Shown here piece after piece: positions 63,989 to 64,000 of a DNA stretch of 64,000 nucleotides. The stretch comes from Osmia lignaria lignaria (lineage: Eukaryota; Arthropoda; Insecta; Hymenoptera; Megachilidae), in contig NW_027478167.1 in NCBI RefSeq assembly GCF_051020975.1, forward strand, positions 11,842,001-11,906,000, given 5' to 3'. Under the pieces are notes generated by a model. The model ran no database searches. It was given only the letters and a program-made list of their open reading frames with translations, and had not been told where the DNA came from. A program made the position numbers and the translations under genes. Each line of letters opens with the position of its first letter. The stretch's first letter is position 1.

Positions 63989-64000
63989 TTGCAGATTTAT
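63989..64000 (+). repeat. Partial monomer at right window edge
   Basis: Twelve bases of the next unit; the satellite evidently continues beyond the window. Confidence 0.95.

Larger units (their letters stand above)
1..64000 (+). repeat. 322-bp tandem satellite DNA array
   Basis: The same 322-bp sequence recurs head to tail through the entire window with no interruption by other DNA and no inverted unit. Unit starts (TTG of GAGATATTTGCAG) fall at 140, 462, 784, 1106 and so on at steps of exactly 322 up to 53270. After that the step changes at five units only. Summing the units accounts for every base: 139 bp partial, 165 x 322, 207, 9 x 322, 207, 2 x 322, 321, 10 x 322, 323, 8 x 322, 323 and 12 bp partial. 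Arrays of this kind are known from heterochromatin of eukaryotes and are usually pericentromeric, centromeric or subtelomeric. Which of these applies cannot be seen here. The orientation is arbitrary because no gene defines the sense strand. Confidence 0.98.
53270..64000 (+). repeat. Less regular array segment with all length variants
   Basis: The same satellite continues, but here lie the only five units that are not 322 bp: 207 bp at 53270 and 56375, 321 bp at 57226, and 323 bp at 60767 and 63666. Private substitutions also accumulate, for example TTTCCAAGATATT and CCCATAGCTGGCATCG near 61060-61090 and again near 63960-63990. I infer a transition toward an older or less homogenised array flank. 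Confidence 0.8.
63187..64000 (+). repeat. Nine-unit period at right end, segment B copy 2
   Basis: Partner of 60288-61101, truncated by the window end. The units between segments A and B (59157 to 59801 against 62056 to 62700) do not correspond, so this period is only partly homogenised. Confidence 0.82.

Noticed and set aside
1..64000. CRISPR array
   Set aside because: There are no unique spacers between short repeats. The entire 322-bp period is conserved.
1..64000. CENP-B box in the monomer
   Set aside because: TTCGAGATATT fits the first part of the vertebrate consensus by chance, but the required CGGG is replaced by TCTT. The other TTCG sites fit worse.
1..64000. rRNA, tRNA or snRNA gene repeat
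   Set aside because: I recognise no conserved rRNA core, tRNA A/B boxes in register or snRNA motif in the monomer.
1..64000. Transposon-derived array (terminal repeats, target-site duplications, transposase)
   Set aside because: There are no terminal inverted repeats around any unit, no coding remnants and no interruption of the array. An origin from a mobile element cannot be excluded, but nothing here shows it.

Overview
The whole 64,000-base window is one tandem satellite array. A single unit of 322 bp (about 40% GC, counted by hand on one unit) repeats head to tail on the same strand from the first base to the last. Using the TTG of the motif GAGATATTTGCAG as the unit start, I count 197 full-length units, two internally deleted 207-bp units and two partial units at the window edges. 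I found no gene, RNA gene, transposon, CRISPR array or non-satellite DNA. The short open frames found once per unit are a by-product of the repeat: they begin at TTG or GTG, never ATG, and several units carry stops.

The organism is almost certainly a eukaryote, because an array of this size and homogeneity is typical of pericentromeric, centromeric or other heterochromatic satellite DNA. Motifs such as GAGATATTT and TCTCGAGAACTACGCATC resemble sequences I associate with arthropod, especially insect, genomes. That is recollection, not a search, so the lineage is only a weak suggestion. I cannot assign the array to a named satellite family.

Layout: positions 140-53269 hold 165 consecutive units, every one exactly 322 bp. 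Within this core, older monomer variants are arranged in several generations of higher-order duplication. They include a 10-unit (3,220 bp) tandem duplication at 3150-9603, a dispersed 4,570-bp copy pair (10868-15437 and 18596-23165), a 5-unit duplication at 16039-19359, a 3-unit duplication at 25239-27225, a 17-unit (5,474 bp) tandem duplication at 25798-36771, 3- and 4-unit duplications at 37522-41360, and a compound 13/14-unit duplication at 42106-50547. A further duplication (49461-51730 to 53532-55801) runs across the end of the core.

From 53270 to 64000 the array changes character. All length variants of the window lie here: two 207-bp units, one 321-bp unit and two 323-bp units. More private substitutions also appear. 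This looks like the transition from a homogenised core toward an older array edge, although no edge is reached.

The most informative structure is a degenerate 27-bp sequence present twice inside each monomer, 114 bp apart. The 207-bp units are explained by recombination or slippage between these two copies, plus one further lost base. The deleted unit was then itself copied as part of a larger block.
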